This document shows positions 33,985 to 42,701 of a DNA stretch of 64,000 nucleotides, piece after piece. Under the pieces are notes generated by a model. The model did not search any database. It had not been told where the DNA came from and saw only the letters and a program-made list of their open reading frames with translations. Location of the stretch: NCBI GenBank assembly GCA_946414595.1, contig CAMKPE010000009.1:1-64000 (forward strand), read 5' to 3'. The number at the start of each line of letters is the position of its first letter. Positions within the stretch are counted from its first letter, which is position 1. This DNA is from an uncultured Clostridium sp. GTDB lineage: Bacteria > Bacillota_I > Bacilli_A > RF39 > UBA660. Both the position numbers and the translations under genes were made by a program.

Positions 33985-34185
33985 GAAAAAAAAGATGGTC
34001 ACCAAAGGACGCAATATGCGTGGTACCACCTTAATTACTTCTTAAAACTATAACGCGTTACCGTTTTTATCTTATCCATAAAAAGCATCAGAAGTGATCT
34101 TAATTAAATATTACTTACAAGCTCTCACCAAAATGCTTGCTCTCTTAAAGCTTTTCTTTAATTACGTCTTCGTCATTTGCATTCA
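33985..34185 (-). ncRNA. T-box leader, isoleucine-specific (AUC specifier)
   Basis: The T-box sequence AAGGTGGTACCACG lies at about 34018-34033 on the minus strand. The specifier loop AAGATCACTTC has ATC (34098-34096), Ile, matching ileS. The GACGAAGACG and GGTGAGAGC stem I elements are upstream, and the terminator GGTGACCATC with T8 precedes the 75-aa gene. Uncharged tRNA-Ile should promote read-through. Confidence 0.93.
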
Positions 34186-34196
34186 ATATAAATGAA

Positions 34197-34225
34197 ATTA
34201 TATTACAACTATTCTTATTTTTCAA
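34197..34225 (-). promoter_or_regulatory. Promoter of the isoleucine T-box operon
   Basis: TTGAAA (34225-34220), 17 bp, TATAAT (34202-34197). Confidence 0.85.
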
Positions 34226-34234
34226 GTATTATTT

Positions 34235-35011
34235 TTAATTTCTAACACCTGTAAAAACATAATTATTATTTTCTTTTTTAAATACTAGTCTATACTTACC
34301 TACAGCATCAGGACTTAAACTGTCTACGTCATTTGCTATAACAGGACTATCTTTACTTAAACTTTGATGATAATTAAATATCAAATATCCATTAGATGAA
34401 TATGTGTAGTTTAGATATACTGCCATCTCTTCAATGTATAAGTTTCCACCTTCTGTTGAGTATCCAGTAAGTGCTGTATATACTCCACCATTTTTGAAGT
34501 CATAATCTCTACATTTATTAACTCTAACTGAATATGAATCAGTTTCTTTATTATATTTAATTTCTAATCCACCATCTTTAGTAGTGAATGATTTGTTTTC
34601 ATATGCAACAAGTCCAAATATTTCTTTAATCTTTAATTCTACTTCTACTGATGCTATATTTCTTTCTATCAAACAACTATCAGTATTTTCAGTATTAATA
34701 ATATTAATAACTGCTAAGTATATGTAAAAGTCACTTGTGAATGGTTTATTTTCATAATACATATCATAGAATTCACTACCAAAGTTCTTTTGAACAAATG
34801 AATAATTAACTTTCTCATATAATTTTTTATATTCAATGACATCAGGTTTACTATCTTTATCAACATTGTTATCATCTTCATCTTTATATTCAATAATTTC
34901 ATTACCAAAGCCTGCATTTAACCACATTCTATAAGAAATTGCATAGCAAACTGCAGCAAGAACTATTACTATTAATAAACCTTTAACCATCCCTCTTAAT
35001 GCTTCATTCAT
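34235..35011 (-). CDS. Membrane-anchored extracytoplasmic protein, unrecognised
   Basis: 258 residues from ATG 35011 (GGTGAT upstream). One N-terminal membrane helix (GLLIVIVLAAVCYAISYRMW, residues about 10-32) without a cleavage site or lipobox, an acidic linker (KDEDDNNVDKDS), and an extracytoplasmic part with alternating strands up to VFKKENNNYVFTGV. The topology suggests an anchored surface domain. It is transcribed toward the T-box promoter, alone, after tetR. No family named. Confidence 0.65.
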   Translation of the reverse strand: MNEALRGMVKGLLIVIVLAAVCYAISYRMWLNAGFGNEIIEYKDEDDNNVDKDSKPDVIEYKKLYEKVNYSFVQKNFGSEFYDMYYENKPFTSDFYIYLAVINIINTENTDSCLIERNIASVEVELKIKEIFGLVAYENKSFTTKDGGLEIKYNKETDSYSVRVNKCRDYDFKNGGVYTALTGYSTEGGNLYIEEMAVYLNYTYSSNGYLIFNYHQSLSKDSPVIANDVDSLSPDAVGKYRLVFKKENNNYVFTGVRN

Positions 35012-35051
35012 ATACATCACCATTATAATTATAAAACAAGATTTAAAAAAA

Positions 35052-35069
35052 AGAAAGATAACTCTTTCT
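35052..35069 (-). terminator. Terminator after the TetR gene
   Basis: AGAAAGA-GTTA-TCTTTCT followed by T8 on the minus strand, overlapping the end of the gene. Confidence 0.8.
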
Positions 35070-35676
35070 AATCATTTAATATACTTCTAATCTTTTTATA
35101 TAAATAAGGTTTAAACTCATTTATTGGAAGTGGTTTATTTATTGTTATTGAACTAAATACTGTTGAAGATGTTAATTCAATAATCATAAATAATGTAAGT
35201 TCTGGATTATCTATCTTTATATTATTTTCTTTAATTCCTTTTCTAAAAAGATCTAGCATCTCTGAAGATGAATCATCTACTAAACTAGAGACTCTATCTC
35301 CAAATACTCCCCATGATAGGTTCTTAGAAATGAATTCTAGAAGTTCTTGATTTTCTACGAATTTATCTATTATGTAATCAATAATATAGATAATTCTATC
35401 GTAGAAGTTTACTATATTCTTTTTATCAACATATTTAATTGCACTACTAAATAGTTGTCTTGATATCTCTGTTATTAAATAATCTTGAAGTGCATACTTA
35501 TCTTTAAAGTATAAATAAAATGTCCCTTTAGCAACTCCTGCTTCATCAACGATTTCTTGTACAGTTGTGTCATAAACTCCTTTATTAATAAATAGTTTAA
35601 AAGCAGCTTCTAGAAGTCTTCTTTCTTTATCTTCTTTATTAATCATTTTTTTAGTCTTTTCTTCGATTTTGGTCAT
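35068..35676 (-). CDS. TetR/AcrR family transcriptional repressor
   Basis: 202 residues. The N-terminal helix-turn-helix is clear: RRLLEAAFKLFINKGV, TTVQEIVDEAGVAKGTFYLY and FKDKYALQDYL (about 20-70). The C-terminal ligand and dimer domain is helical. It is divergent from the MMPL/YhgE-like operon with a 36-bp operator between them that covers both -35 elements, so it should repress itself and the exporter. The ligand is unknown; TetR-MMPL pairs often respond to lipids or membrane-active compounds. Confidence 0.92.
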   Translation of the reverse strand: MTKIEEKTKKMINKEDKERRLLEAAFKLFINKGVYDTTVQEIVDEAGVAKGTFYLYFKDKYALQDYLITEISRQLFSSAIKYVDKKNIVNFYDRIIYIIDYIIDKFVENQELLEFISKNLSWGVFGDRVSSLVDDSSSEMLDLFRKGIKENNIKIDNPELTLFMIIELTSSTVFSSITINKPLPINEFKPYLYKKIRSILND

Positions 35677-35697
35677 TTTTTCACTTCCCTCACATAC

Positions 35698-35726
35698 TTT
35701 ATAGCAAGAAAATGACTAAAAGTCAA
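35698..35726 (-). promoter_or_regulatory. tetR promoter
   Basis: TTGACT (35726-35721), 17 bp, TATAAA (35703-35698). Its -35 lies in the left arm of the operator. Confidence 0.8.
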
Positions 35727-35748
35727 CAAAATTATTGACTTTTGGTCA
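35713..35748. promoter_or_regulatory. TetR operator, 14-8-14 inverted repeat
   Basis: TGACTAAAAGTCAA (35713-35726) and TTGACTTTTGGTCA (35735-35748) are inverted copies with one mismatch, separated by 8 bp. Each arm itself contains a shorter TGACT/AGTCA palindrome. The -35 hexamers of the two divergent promoters are the inner ends of the two arms. Confidence 0.85.
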
Positions 35749-35763
35749 GCAAAGGACTATCAT
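35735..35763 (+). promoter_or_regulatory. Promoter of the MMPL exporter operon
   Basis: TTGACT (35735-35740), 17 bp, TATCAT (35758-35763), 35 bases before the start codon. Confidence 0.8.
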
Positions 35764-35797
35764 ATCTTTTGGTCTAATAAAGAAAGGAGTTTTTTGA

Positions 35798-37867
35798 ATG
35801 GAAAAACTTGGAAATTTTATTTGTAAAAATAAATGGTTAATAGTAATTATTTCTATCATATTATTAATACCATCTGTTATAGGTTACTTTGCAACTAAAG
35901 TTAATTATGACATATTAGTTTACCTTCCAAGTGATATTGAAACTCTAAAAGGAGAACATATTCTTACAGATGATTTTCATATGGGAGCCTTCTCTATCAC
36001 TGTTGTGGAAAACATGTCCAATCAAGAGTTAATTGAACTTGAAAATGATTTTAGACAAATTGATGGTGTAACAAATGTTATTAGTATTAATGATTTAACA
36101 GGAACTGCAATTCCTGTTGATATCTTACCAAAAGAAATAAAAGATAAAGTAGCAAAAGATAACACGAAACTGGTACTTGTTACCTTCTCTAATTCCACAA
36201 GTGATGATTTAACGCTTGATGCAGTTGATAAAATGAGAGACATAGCTGATGAAAGAGTTAAAATTGGTGGAATGAGTGCTATGGTTCTTGATACCAAAAA
36301 GTTATTCAACAGTCAAATGCTATTATATATTGCTGTAGCAGTTGTATGCTGTGTCATTGTTTTGGAAGTATCACTTGATTCTTATATAGTTCCTATACTT
36401 CTTTTATTAAATATAGGAATAGCAATTATCTATAATATGGGGTCTAACATATTGTTTGGTGATATTTGTTATATTACTAAAGCAATCGCAGCAGTACTTC
36501 AATTAGGGGTAACAACAGACTTTTCAATATTCCTATATCACAAATATGAAGCTGCTAAGAAAGTTGAAAAAAATAATGATAAAGCAATGAGTAAGGCTAT
36601 TAAAGAAACAATAACTTCAGTTTTAGGAAGTTCATTAACAACAGTTGCAGGATTCCTTGCTTTGTGTACAATGCAACTAACACTAGGCGTTGATATTGGA
36701 ATAGTAATGGCTAAAGGAGTATTATTTGGACTTCTTTGTGTAATAATATTATTCCCTGCTTTACTACTTGTATTTGATAAACAAATAGAAAAGACAAAAC
36801 ATAAAAACATATTACCTGAATTCAAACATATTAAAAACTTTGTAACAAAACATTACATAACAATATTTGTATTATTCATAATACTTCTAGTACCATCATT
36901 CATTGCTCAAAAAAATACGCCAGTATATTATAAACTAGATTCTTCAATACCTGATAGTTATGGATATACACAAGCTACAAAAACAATAAAAGATAAATAT
37001 GAAATGATGTCACAATCAATGATTTTAGTAAGTAATGATACACCAGACTATAAAGTAAATGAAATGGTCAAAGAACTAAAAGAAGTTGAAGGAATAAATG
37101 CAGTTATATCTCCTTCTACTCTTTCTGAACTTGGAATACCAGATATGGTTGTACCAGAAAAGATTAAAAATATTTATCAAACAGATAAATATACAATGGT
37201 AATAATAAGCTCAGTATATGATATAGCAACAGATGAATTAAATGAACAAATACAAATTGTTAACGACATTGTAGATAAATATGATGAATCTGCTATTGTT
37301 GCAGGTGAAGGTCCACTAATGAAAGATCTAGTTAAAGTAACAGATGTAGATTTAAATAATGTTAACTATACATCAATTATCGTAATATTCTTGATAATGG
37401 TTATTACATTAAGATCTATTTCACTTCCAGTATTATTAGTATCAGCAATCGAATTTGCAATATTTATTAATATGGGAGTGCCTTACATAACTAACTCACC
37501 TATTCCATTTGTAGCATCTATAGTAATTGGAACAATTCAGTTAGGAGCTACGATAGACTATGCAATACTTCTAACTACTAAATACTTAGAAGAAAGAAAA
37601 AAGAAGAAAGAAAAAATGGAAGCAGTTAAAACAGCTCTTGATAGTTCAATCTCTTCAATAATTGTTTCAGGAATGTGTTTCTTTGGAGCAACATTTGGAG
37701 TTGGAGTTATATCAACAATTGATATGATTGGAAGCTTATGTACATTAATGGCACGTGGAGCATTAATCAGTATGGCAGTAGTAATATTTGTTTTACCAAG
37801 TATATTAATTATATTTGATAAGATTATAACTAAAACAACATTAGGATTTAAGAAAGGAAGGATATAA
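35798..37867 (+). CDS. MMPL/RND-family membrane exporter
   Basis: 689 residues. Two homologous halves, each with one membrane helix, an extracytoplasmic loop (YLPSDIETLKG; DSSIPDSYGYTQA) and five further helices, so about twelve helices in all. Conserved MMPL-type motifs are visible: QLGVTTDFSIFLYHKYEA and, in the second half, QLGATIDYAILLTTKYLEE, which contain the proton-relay Asp residues. Such proteins move lipids or hydrophobic compounds with the proton gradient. Start ATG after AAAGGAG. Its last base overlaps the next start, so the two are coupled. Confidence 0.92.
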   Translation: MEKLGNFICKNKWLIVIISIILLIPSVIGYFATKVNYDILVYLPSDIETLKGEHILTDDFHMGAFSITVVENMSNQELIELENDFRQIDGVTNVISINDLTGTAIPVDILPKEIKDKVAKDNTKLVLVTFSNSTSDDLTLDAVDKMRDIADERVKIGGMSAMVLDTKKLFNSQMLLYIAVAVVCCVIVLEVSLDSYIVPILLLLNIGIAIIYNMGSNILFGDICYITKAIAAVLQLGVTTDFSIFLYHKYEAAKKVEKNNDKAMSKAIKETITSVLGSSLTTVAGFLALCTMQLTLGVDIGIVMAKGVLFGLLCVIILFPALLLVFDKQIEKTKHKNILPEFKHIKNFVTKHYITIFVLFIILLVPSFIAQKNTPVYYKLDSSIPDSYGYTQATKTIKDKYEMMSQSMILVSNDTPDYKVNEMVKELKEVEGINAVISPSTLSELGIPDMVVPEKIKNIYQTDKYTMVIISSVYDIATDELNEQIQIVNDIVDKYDESAIVAGEGPLMKDLVKVTDVDLNNVNYTSIIVIFLIMVITLRSISLPVLLVSAIEFAIFINMGVPYITNSPIPFVASIVIGTIQLGATIDYAILLTTKYLEERKKKKEKMEAVKTALDSSISSIIVSGMCFFGATFGVGVISTIDMIGSLCTLMARGALISMAVVIFVLPSILIIFDKIITKTTLGFKKGRI

Positions 37868-39681
37868 TGAAAAACTTTATTAACAAAATTATGTGTATTG
37901 GAGTAATCTTTGGATTAACCATACAAACAATACCAGTAATGGCATTAACTAAAGACGAAACAATATATGCAAAACTTGATGAAAGTGGTCAAGTAAATAA
38001 AGTAATTATTTCAGAACATTTACAAAACACAGGAGAAAAAGCTAAAGACAAAACAAGACTTGAAAATATTGAAAATGTAAATGGTGATGAAAAATATACT
38101 CTAGATAATGGAAACTTAACTTGGGAAAGTAATGGTAAAGATATCTATTATCAAGGAACTACTAAAGAAGATTTACAAATCAGTTTATCTATTACATATT
38201 ATCTAAATGGAGAAAAAACTACAGTTAAAGATATGTTAGGTAAAAAAGGATCTGTTAAGATGGTTCTTAAATATACTAACAACGATAAACATTCAGTATA
38301 TGTAAATGGTAAATATGAAACTTTATATACTCCATTTGTAGTAGCAACTACAACAGTTATACCAAATACAAAAAATAAAAACATTGAAGTAACTAATGGT
38401 AAAGTTATTAACAATGGTACTAGTAGCGTAATAGTATTACTAAATGCACCAGGATTATACGAAAGCCTAGGTATGGATAGTTTAAAAGAAATGGATACAG
38501 CTATTATTACTTTTGATACTGAAGCATTTGAATTAAGTTCTATCTATGCTTTAGCAACACCAAAGTTAATAGACAGTAGCGATTTACAAATCTTTGATAA
38601 ATTTGAAGGAATATATTCTTCTATAAACACTTTAGTTGATTCAAGTAATCAAATAAAAAATGGAAGTAATACTCTTCTTCAAGGAGCTAATCAATTACAA
38701 GATGGTGTTAACAAATTAAAAGATGGTGTTAACAAAGCATATCTTGGAAGTAACGAAATTAAAACAAAATTAAGTGATGCTATTGATGCTTTAGAAAACG
38801 ATAATAGTGCTGCAATAGATAACAACACTTTAGCTTATATTAAAAACCAAGCTAAGCAAAACGCTGTTGCAGGAGTTAACGCAAAATTCACAGATCAATA
38901 TAAAGCACAAATTGGTGCTAACGCAGTTAATCAAATTAAACAAAGTGATACTTATAAACAATTCCAAAATGGTGTGGCACAACTTGAAGCAAACGGAATT
39001 ACAGCACAACTTGTACAAAGTTGTGAAACAATTACTGAAGAAAATCAAACAACATGTACTACATATGCAGCGCAAATAGCACAATACAAGTCAGCTATTC
39101 AAGCAATGACACTAATGGAAGAAACAGCAAGACAAACAGCTATCTCAACTGCTGAACAAACAGCAGAAGCAACTGCAGGTTCAACAGCTGAAAGTGTTAG
39201 TGAATCAGTTGCAGTACAAGTTGCAACAAGTGCTAAAGAAAAAGCAAAAGAAACAACTACTACTTCACTTAACCAATTACTTCAAGGTATCTCACAATTA
39301 ACTAGTGGATTAAATGAATTAAACCTTGGAATGGATTCATTAAGTAATGGTACTGGAGACTTAAAGAATGGTATTGCAACACTTGATTCAGGAATACAGC
39401 AATTCAACAGTCAGGGAATAAACAAGATAAATGATGTTGTTAATGGAGATGTTAAAACTCTAGAACAAAAAGTAAAAGCACTTGCTAAACTAAGTGCTAA
39501 TTACACAACATTTGATGATAATACAGAAGAAACTATTGGAACATCTAAAATCATAATGATTATTGATGGTGTTGAAAATCGCATTCAAACAACAGATGTT
39601 GCAGACATAATAGTTAAAGATACAAAGAGCCTTTGGGAAATTGTAAAAGAATTATTTAAAGAAAAAAAGAGTGGAAAATAA
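37867..39681 (+). CDS. Secreted coiled-coil partner of the MMPL exporter, YhgE/Pip-like
   Basis: 604 residues. An N-terminal signal peptide (about 1-27, CIGVIFGLTIQTIPVMA) is followed by a beta-rich domain (about 30-250) and then heptad repeats of the YhgE/Pip type (NQIKNGSNTLLQGANQLQDG; SGLNELNLGMDSLSNG), interrupted by an Ala/Thr/Gln-rich coiled coil (about 320-470). No C-terminal membrane helix is obvious; the tail ends in charged residues. Forms an operon with the MMPL gene, so it likely assembles with it outside the membrane, as membrane-fusion-like partners do. Confidence 0.8.
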   Translation: MKNFINKIMCIGVIFGLTIQTIPVMALTKDETIYAKLDESGQVNKVIISEHLQNTGEKAKDKTRLENIENVNGDEKYTLDNGNLTWESNGKDIYYQGTTKEDLQISLSITYYLNGEKTTVKDMLGKKGSVKMVLKYTNNDKHSVYVNGKYETLYTPFVVATTTVIPNTKNKNIEVTNGKVINNGTSSVIVLLNAPGLYESLGMDSLKEMDTAIITFDTEAFELSSIYALATPKLIDSSDLQIFDKFEGIYSSINTLVDSSNQIKNGSNTLLQGANQLQDGVNKLKDGVNKAYLGSNEIKTKLSDAIDALENDNSAAIDNNTLAYIKNQAKQNAVAGVNAKFTDQYKAQIGANAVNQIKQSDTYKQFQNGVAQLEANGITAQLVQSCETITEENQTTCTTYAAQIAQYKSAIQAMTLMEETARQTAISTAEQTAEATAGSTAESVSESVAVQVATSAKEKAKETTTTSLNQLLQGISQLTSGLNELNLGMDSLSNGTGDLKNGIATLDSGIQQFNSQGINKINDVVNGDVKTLEQKVKALAKLSANYTTFDDNTEETIGTSKIIMIIDGVENRIQTTDVADIIVKDTKSLWEIVKELFKEKKSGK

Positions 39682-39696
39682 TCCACTCTTTTTTTA
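39666..39696 (+). terminator. Terminator of the MMPL operon
   Basis: AAAGAGTGGA-AAATAA-TCCACTCTTT followed by a T run on the plus strand; the stop codon lies in the loop. Confidence 0.93.
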
Positions 39697-39752
39697 TGTC
39701 ATAACAAATGTTACATAATTAATAGTAAAACACAAATAAACTGATATAAAAA

Positions 39753-39778
39753 AAGACAACTATATGTCTAGTTGTCTT
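39753..39778 (-). terminator. Terminator after the lipoprotein gene
   Basis: AAGACAACTA-GACATA-TAGTTGTCTT with T6 on the minus strand; also able to act on convergent transcripts. Confidence 0.88.
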
Positions 39779-40112
39779 ATTTCTTTTCCATATCAGTATA
39801 ACTTGGTGAATATTTGTTTTGAGCTGTTAATGTTAATTTTCCATCTTTGATTTCATATTTGTAATCAATTGCAGCATCCCATGTATCTAATTTAATAGTT
39901 ACTACATCATCTTTGATTTCATATGTTCCATCAGATTTAATTCCATATTCATTTTCATAATGAACTGCATCCCCACTTTTAAATGTAAAAGTAGTTTGCA
40001 TTCCATCTTCTGTAGCACCTTCCCAAGTTCCTTCTAATTCGTTTTTGCTTCCACACCCAACTAAAACGAATACTGATAATACTAATACTAAAGTTAATAA
40101 ATATTTTTTCAT
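39777..40112 (-). CDS. Small lipoprotein, lipocalin-like beta protein
   Basis: 111 residues with a type II signal: MKKYLLTLVLVLSVFVLVGC, lipobox LVGC with Cys20 as lipidation site. The mature part has a GTWEG start and repeated short strands (TTFTFKSGD, GTYEIKDDVVTIKLD, YKYEIKDGKLTL), as in small surface-exposed beta-barrel lipoproteins with a GTW motif. Single gene with its own RBS (AAAGGAG) and terminator. Function unknown, surface location likely. Confidence 0.82.
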   Translation of the reverse strand: MKKYLLTLVLVLSVFVLVGCGSKNELEGTWEGATEDGMQTTFTFKSGDAVHYENEYGIKSDGTYEIKDDVVTIKLDTWDAAIDYKYEIKDGKLTLTAQNKYSPSYTDMEKK

Positions 40113-40162
40113 AATTAATAAGCTCCTTTCTATTTAATTATAGTAAAGAGCTTATTCTTTGT

Positions 40163-41239
40163 CTACTTTATTTTTTCCCAAGAAGTATCTCTTCCAAAGT
40201 GTCCATAGGAAGCTATGTCATAGTATATTGGTCTTTTTAAATCAAGTTCATCTATTATATTTTGTACTCTAAAATCAAAGTTTTCTTTAACATACTTATA
40301 GATCTCTCTCATTGGCTTTTTATTAGTACCAAATGTCTCGATATAAAGAGATATTGGTTCAGAATACCCAATTACATATGCAACCTCTATTTGGCATTTA
40401 GAAGCGTATTTATGGGCTACTATGTTTTTAGCAACATATCTAGCATAATATGCTGCACTTCTATCAACTTTTGATGGATCTTTACTGCTAAAGCATCCTC
40501 CACCAACAGGGCACATTCCCCCATAAGTATCTACAACAATCTTTCTTCCGGTTGTACCAGAATCTCCAAAAGATCCACCTATTGTAAATGGTCCACTTGC
40601 GTTAATCAAGAACTCTGTTTTTTCATCCATCAACTCTTTTGGAATAACTTCAAAAATAACATTTTGAATTACTAAAGCCATAAGAATTTTTAAATCAATT
40701 TCTTCCTTGTGCTGTGTTGATATAACTACTTTAGTAACCCTTATTGGTTTATCACCATCATACTCAACTGTTACTTGGCTTTTACCATCAGGTAAGATGA
40801 AATCTGCACCAGACTTTCTATAGTCAGTTAATCTTTTACAAAGTTTGTTTGCAAGCATTATAGGAAGAGGCATTAACTCTTTCGTATCACTACATGCATA
40901 CCCAAACATAATACCTTGATCTCCTGCTTTAGTCTCTTCTTGATTAACCTTTGCTGCAATTTCTTTTGATTGCTCAGATACTTTTACTACGACATTATAT
41001 TTTTCTTTATAACCAATGTCTTTCAAAACCCACTTTGCAATCTTCTCATAATTTAATTTAGCCTTAGTACTGCATTCACCATAGATTAATACTAAGTCAT
41101 CCTTAATAGTTGCTTCAACAGCCATATGACTGTCCTTATCAACTTTTAATGCTTCATCCAATATTTTGTCTGCGATTTTATCACAAATCTTATCTGGATG
41201 ACCTTCTGTTACTGCTTCACTAGTAAATAATTTTCTCAT
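40163..41239 (-). CDS. metK: S-adenosylmethionine synthetase
   Basis: 358 residues, somewhat shorter than the usual 380-400. Makes SAM from ATP and methionine. Motifs: SEAVTEGHPDKICD at 8-21, KAGDQGIMFGYA near 103-114 with the usual first Gly replaced by Lys-Ala, DSGTTGRKIVVDTYGG near 230 and GGGCFSSKDPSKVDRSAAY near 250 (the common form is GGGAFSGKD). The tail YGHFGRDTSWE is typical. The gene lies immediately after a SAM-clan riboswitch candidate whose expression hairpin contains its RBS. SAM supports NrdG radical chemistry and methylation. Confidence 0.95.
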   Translation of the reverse strand: MRKLFTSEAVTEGHPDKICDKIADKILDEALKVDKDSHMAVEATIKDDLVLIYGECSTKAKLNYEKIAKWVLKDIGYKEKYNVVVKVSEQSKEIAAKVNQEETKAGDQGIMFGYACSDTKELMPLPIMLANKLCKRLTDYRKSGADFILPDGKSQVTVEYDGDKPIRVTKVVISTQHKEEIDLKILMALVIQNVIFEVIPKELMDEKTEFLINASGPFTIGGSFGDSGTTGRKIVVDTYGGMCPVGGGCFSSKDPSKVDRSAAYYARYVAKNIVAHKYASKCQIEVAYVIGYSEPISLYIETFGTNKKPMREIYKYVKENFDFRVQNIIDELDLKRPIYYDIASYGHFGRDTSWEKIK

Positions 41240-41244
41240 AAAAA

Positions 41245-41372
41245 AACTCCTTCTAGATTATCAAGGAGTTACTATAAACAATATTTATTATCGTTATTAG
41301 CTTTACCACCTTGCAATTGCAGGTTGGTACGAGATCATAGAGCTAATTCTCTCCCTCGTTCTTGATAATCTA
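41245..41372 (-). ncRNA. SAM-clan riboswitch candidate (S-box-like, without P4) controlling metK
   Basis: Minus strand, 5' to 3': P1 ATTATC (41369-41364) pairs with GATAAT (41292-41287). Inside are CGAGGGAGAG, an ATTAG loop that can pair with CTAAT further on (the S-box-like pseudoknot), ATGATCTCG, and a hairpin ACCAACCT...AGGTGGT followed by AAGCTAAT, the order of the SAM-I/IV core. Downstream AACTCCTT/AAGGAGTT with T7 (41270-41245) is a terminator that also hides the metK RBS. Exclusive to both, TAGATTATCAAG (41372-41361) pairs over 12 bp with CTTGATAATCTA (41265-41254). Predicted: ligand closes P1 and turns metK off. Confidence 0.7.
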
Positions 41373-41377
41373 CATTA

Positions 41378-41406
41378 ATTATATATTATATTTTATTTTT
41401 TAGCAA
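41378..41406 (-). promoter_or_regulatory. Promoter of metK
   Basis: TTGCTA (41406-41401), 17 bp, TATAAT (41383-41378). It overlaps the end of the preceding gene and directs transcription into the riboswitch. Confidence 0.55.
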
Positions 41407-41797
41407 CTGTAGTTCTTCTTCCAGGTTTTACAAGTGCTTTAATCTTAGGTTTTTCCATTTCTCTATGTTGATAAAAAACTTTTTTGCTTCTTATTTCATT
41501 CATAGCAAAATTAACATCTTCACTTTTTCCTGGAGTTTCTGCAACTCTATTTAGCAAGATATTTCCTTGGTCAATCATACCATTTTTATATAAGTCTCTT
41601 GCCATCATTAATTTAACATAATCTTTTTCATCATTAGAAAGCCCAAAAACATCTCCTGCTTCCTCTAAATCAATATTATGCTCAGCAGCATAAGAAACTA
41701 CTTTCTCATAACTACCTACACCGTAATTTCTTGCTTCACTTTTATAAAAAGTCTGGTTGCTAACTTCAGTTCTACCAAGAGTTGTAATTCTATACAT
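41393..41797 (-). CDS. Unrecognised small soluble protein
   Basis: 134 residues, mostly helical after a short N-terminal strand (MYRITTLGRTEV). Contains a DYVKLMMARDLYKNGMIDQGN helix pair resembling a TPR-like hairpin and a basic tail (KALVKPGRRTTVAKK), which hints at nucleic-acid or ribosome contact. No signal peptide. RBS GGGGGAG. It is followed by the metK riboswitch. No family named. Confidence 0.6.
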   Translation of the reverse strand: MYRITTLGRTEVSNQTFYKSEARNYGVGSYEKVVSYAAEHNIDLEEAGDVFGLSNDEKDYVKLMMARDLYKNGMIDQGNILLNRVAETPGKSEDVNFAMNEIRSKKVFYQHREMEKPKIKALVKPGRRTTVAKK

Positions 41798-41847
41798 AAC
41801 AACACTCCCCCATCAACTATATATAATAACTTACAACGTTAAATAAA

Positions 41848-42678
41848 TCAAACATTTTTATCATATTTTTCCAAAAAATTATGATACTCTCCATCTTGTT
41901 TTGTACCTAAAATACAATTTAAATTAACATTGTCTAAAGCCTTAAAAATGTTGTAGTCAACATTCTTATTTATTTTTCTTAAATCACTAATTAATTTCTT
42001 AATTTCTAGTCTTTTACTATCTTTAACTATACTTGCTTCTCCTTCAGTTATTTTACAAGCACAGTTTAAGAAAGTTAAGTCATTATGCTTTGCCCAAGAT
42101 ATGATACTTTCTTCTTTAACTAAGTATAATGGTCTAATTAATTCTAAGCCTTCAAAGTTATCACTATGTAACTTAGGCATCATTGTTTTTATTTCAGATC
42201 CATATAGCATAGATAAAAGAGTTGTTTCTATAACATCATCAAAATGATGCCCTAAAGCAATCTTGTTACATCCTAATTCTTGGGCTTTGCTATATAAGTA
42301 TCCTCTTCTCATTCTAGCACACATATAACAAGGACTCTTTGTATCCATATTAAGTACTACATTAAAGATATCACTATCAAACACTTCAATAGGAATATTT
42401 AATATTTCAGCATTCTTTATAACATATTCTTTATTCTTATCAGTGTATCCAGGATTCATTACAACATAGTGTGCATTAAAATGAAGTTTCCCATGTCTTT
42501 GTATTTCTTGAATACATTTAGCAAGAAGAAATGAATCTTTCCCGCCTGAAATGCACACCATTATATTATCGTTTTCTTTTATTAATTCATAATCTTGAAC
42601 AGCACGAACAAATTTACTCCAAATATCTTTACGATATTTTTTTATTATGCTTTGTTCAATCTCTTTATATCGCTCCAT
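41848..42678 (-). CDS. TtcA/TilS-superfamily tRNA thiolation enzyme (PP-loop)
   Basis: 276 residues. The ATP-pyrophosphatase loop SGGKDS is near residue 44; the CYMCARMRRG cysteines near 138, GHHFDDVIETTLL near 158 and a further NCACKITEG cysteine near 206 match TtcA-type 4Fe-4S thiolases that put sulfur into tRNA (2-thiocytidine or related). Stop is TGA, in-frame continuation only two codons, so length is unaffected. It follows iscS by 23 nt; the desulfurase is the expected sulfur donor. Close relatives modify other positions, so the exact nucleoside is not certain. Confidence 0.85.
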   Translation of the reverse strand: MERYKEIEQSIIKKYRKDIWSKFVRAVQDYELIKENDNIMVCISGGKDSFLLAKCIQEIQRHGKLHFNAHYVVMNPGYTDKNKEYVIKNAEILNIPIEVFDSDIFNVVLNMDTKSPCYMCARMRRGYLYSKAQELGCNKIALGHHFDDVIETTLLSMLYGSEIKTMMPKLHSDNFEGLELIRPLYLVKEESIISWAKHNDLTFLNCACKITEGEASIVKDSKRLEIKKLISDLRKINKNVDYNIFKALDNVNLNCILGTKQDGEYHNFLEKYDKNV

Positions 42679-42701
42679 AACATCACCCTGATTAATTATT
42701 T

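Noticed and set aside
38830-39084. Cys-rich minus-strand ORF in the YhgE-like gene
   Set aside because: Mirror frame of a repetitive coiled-coil coding region; no expression signals.
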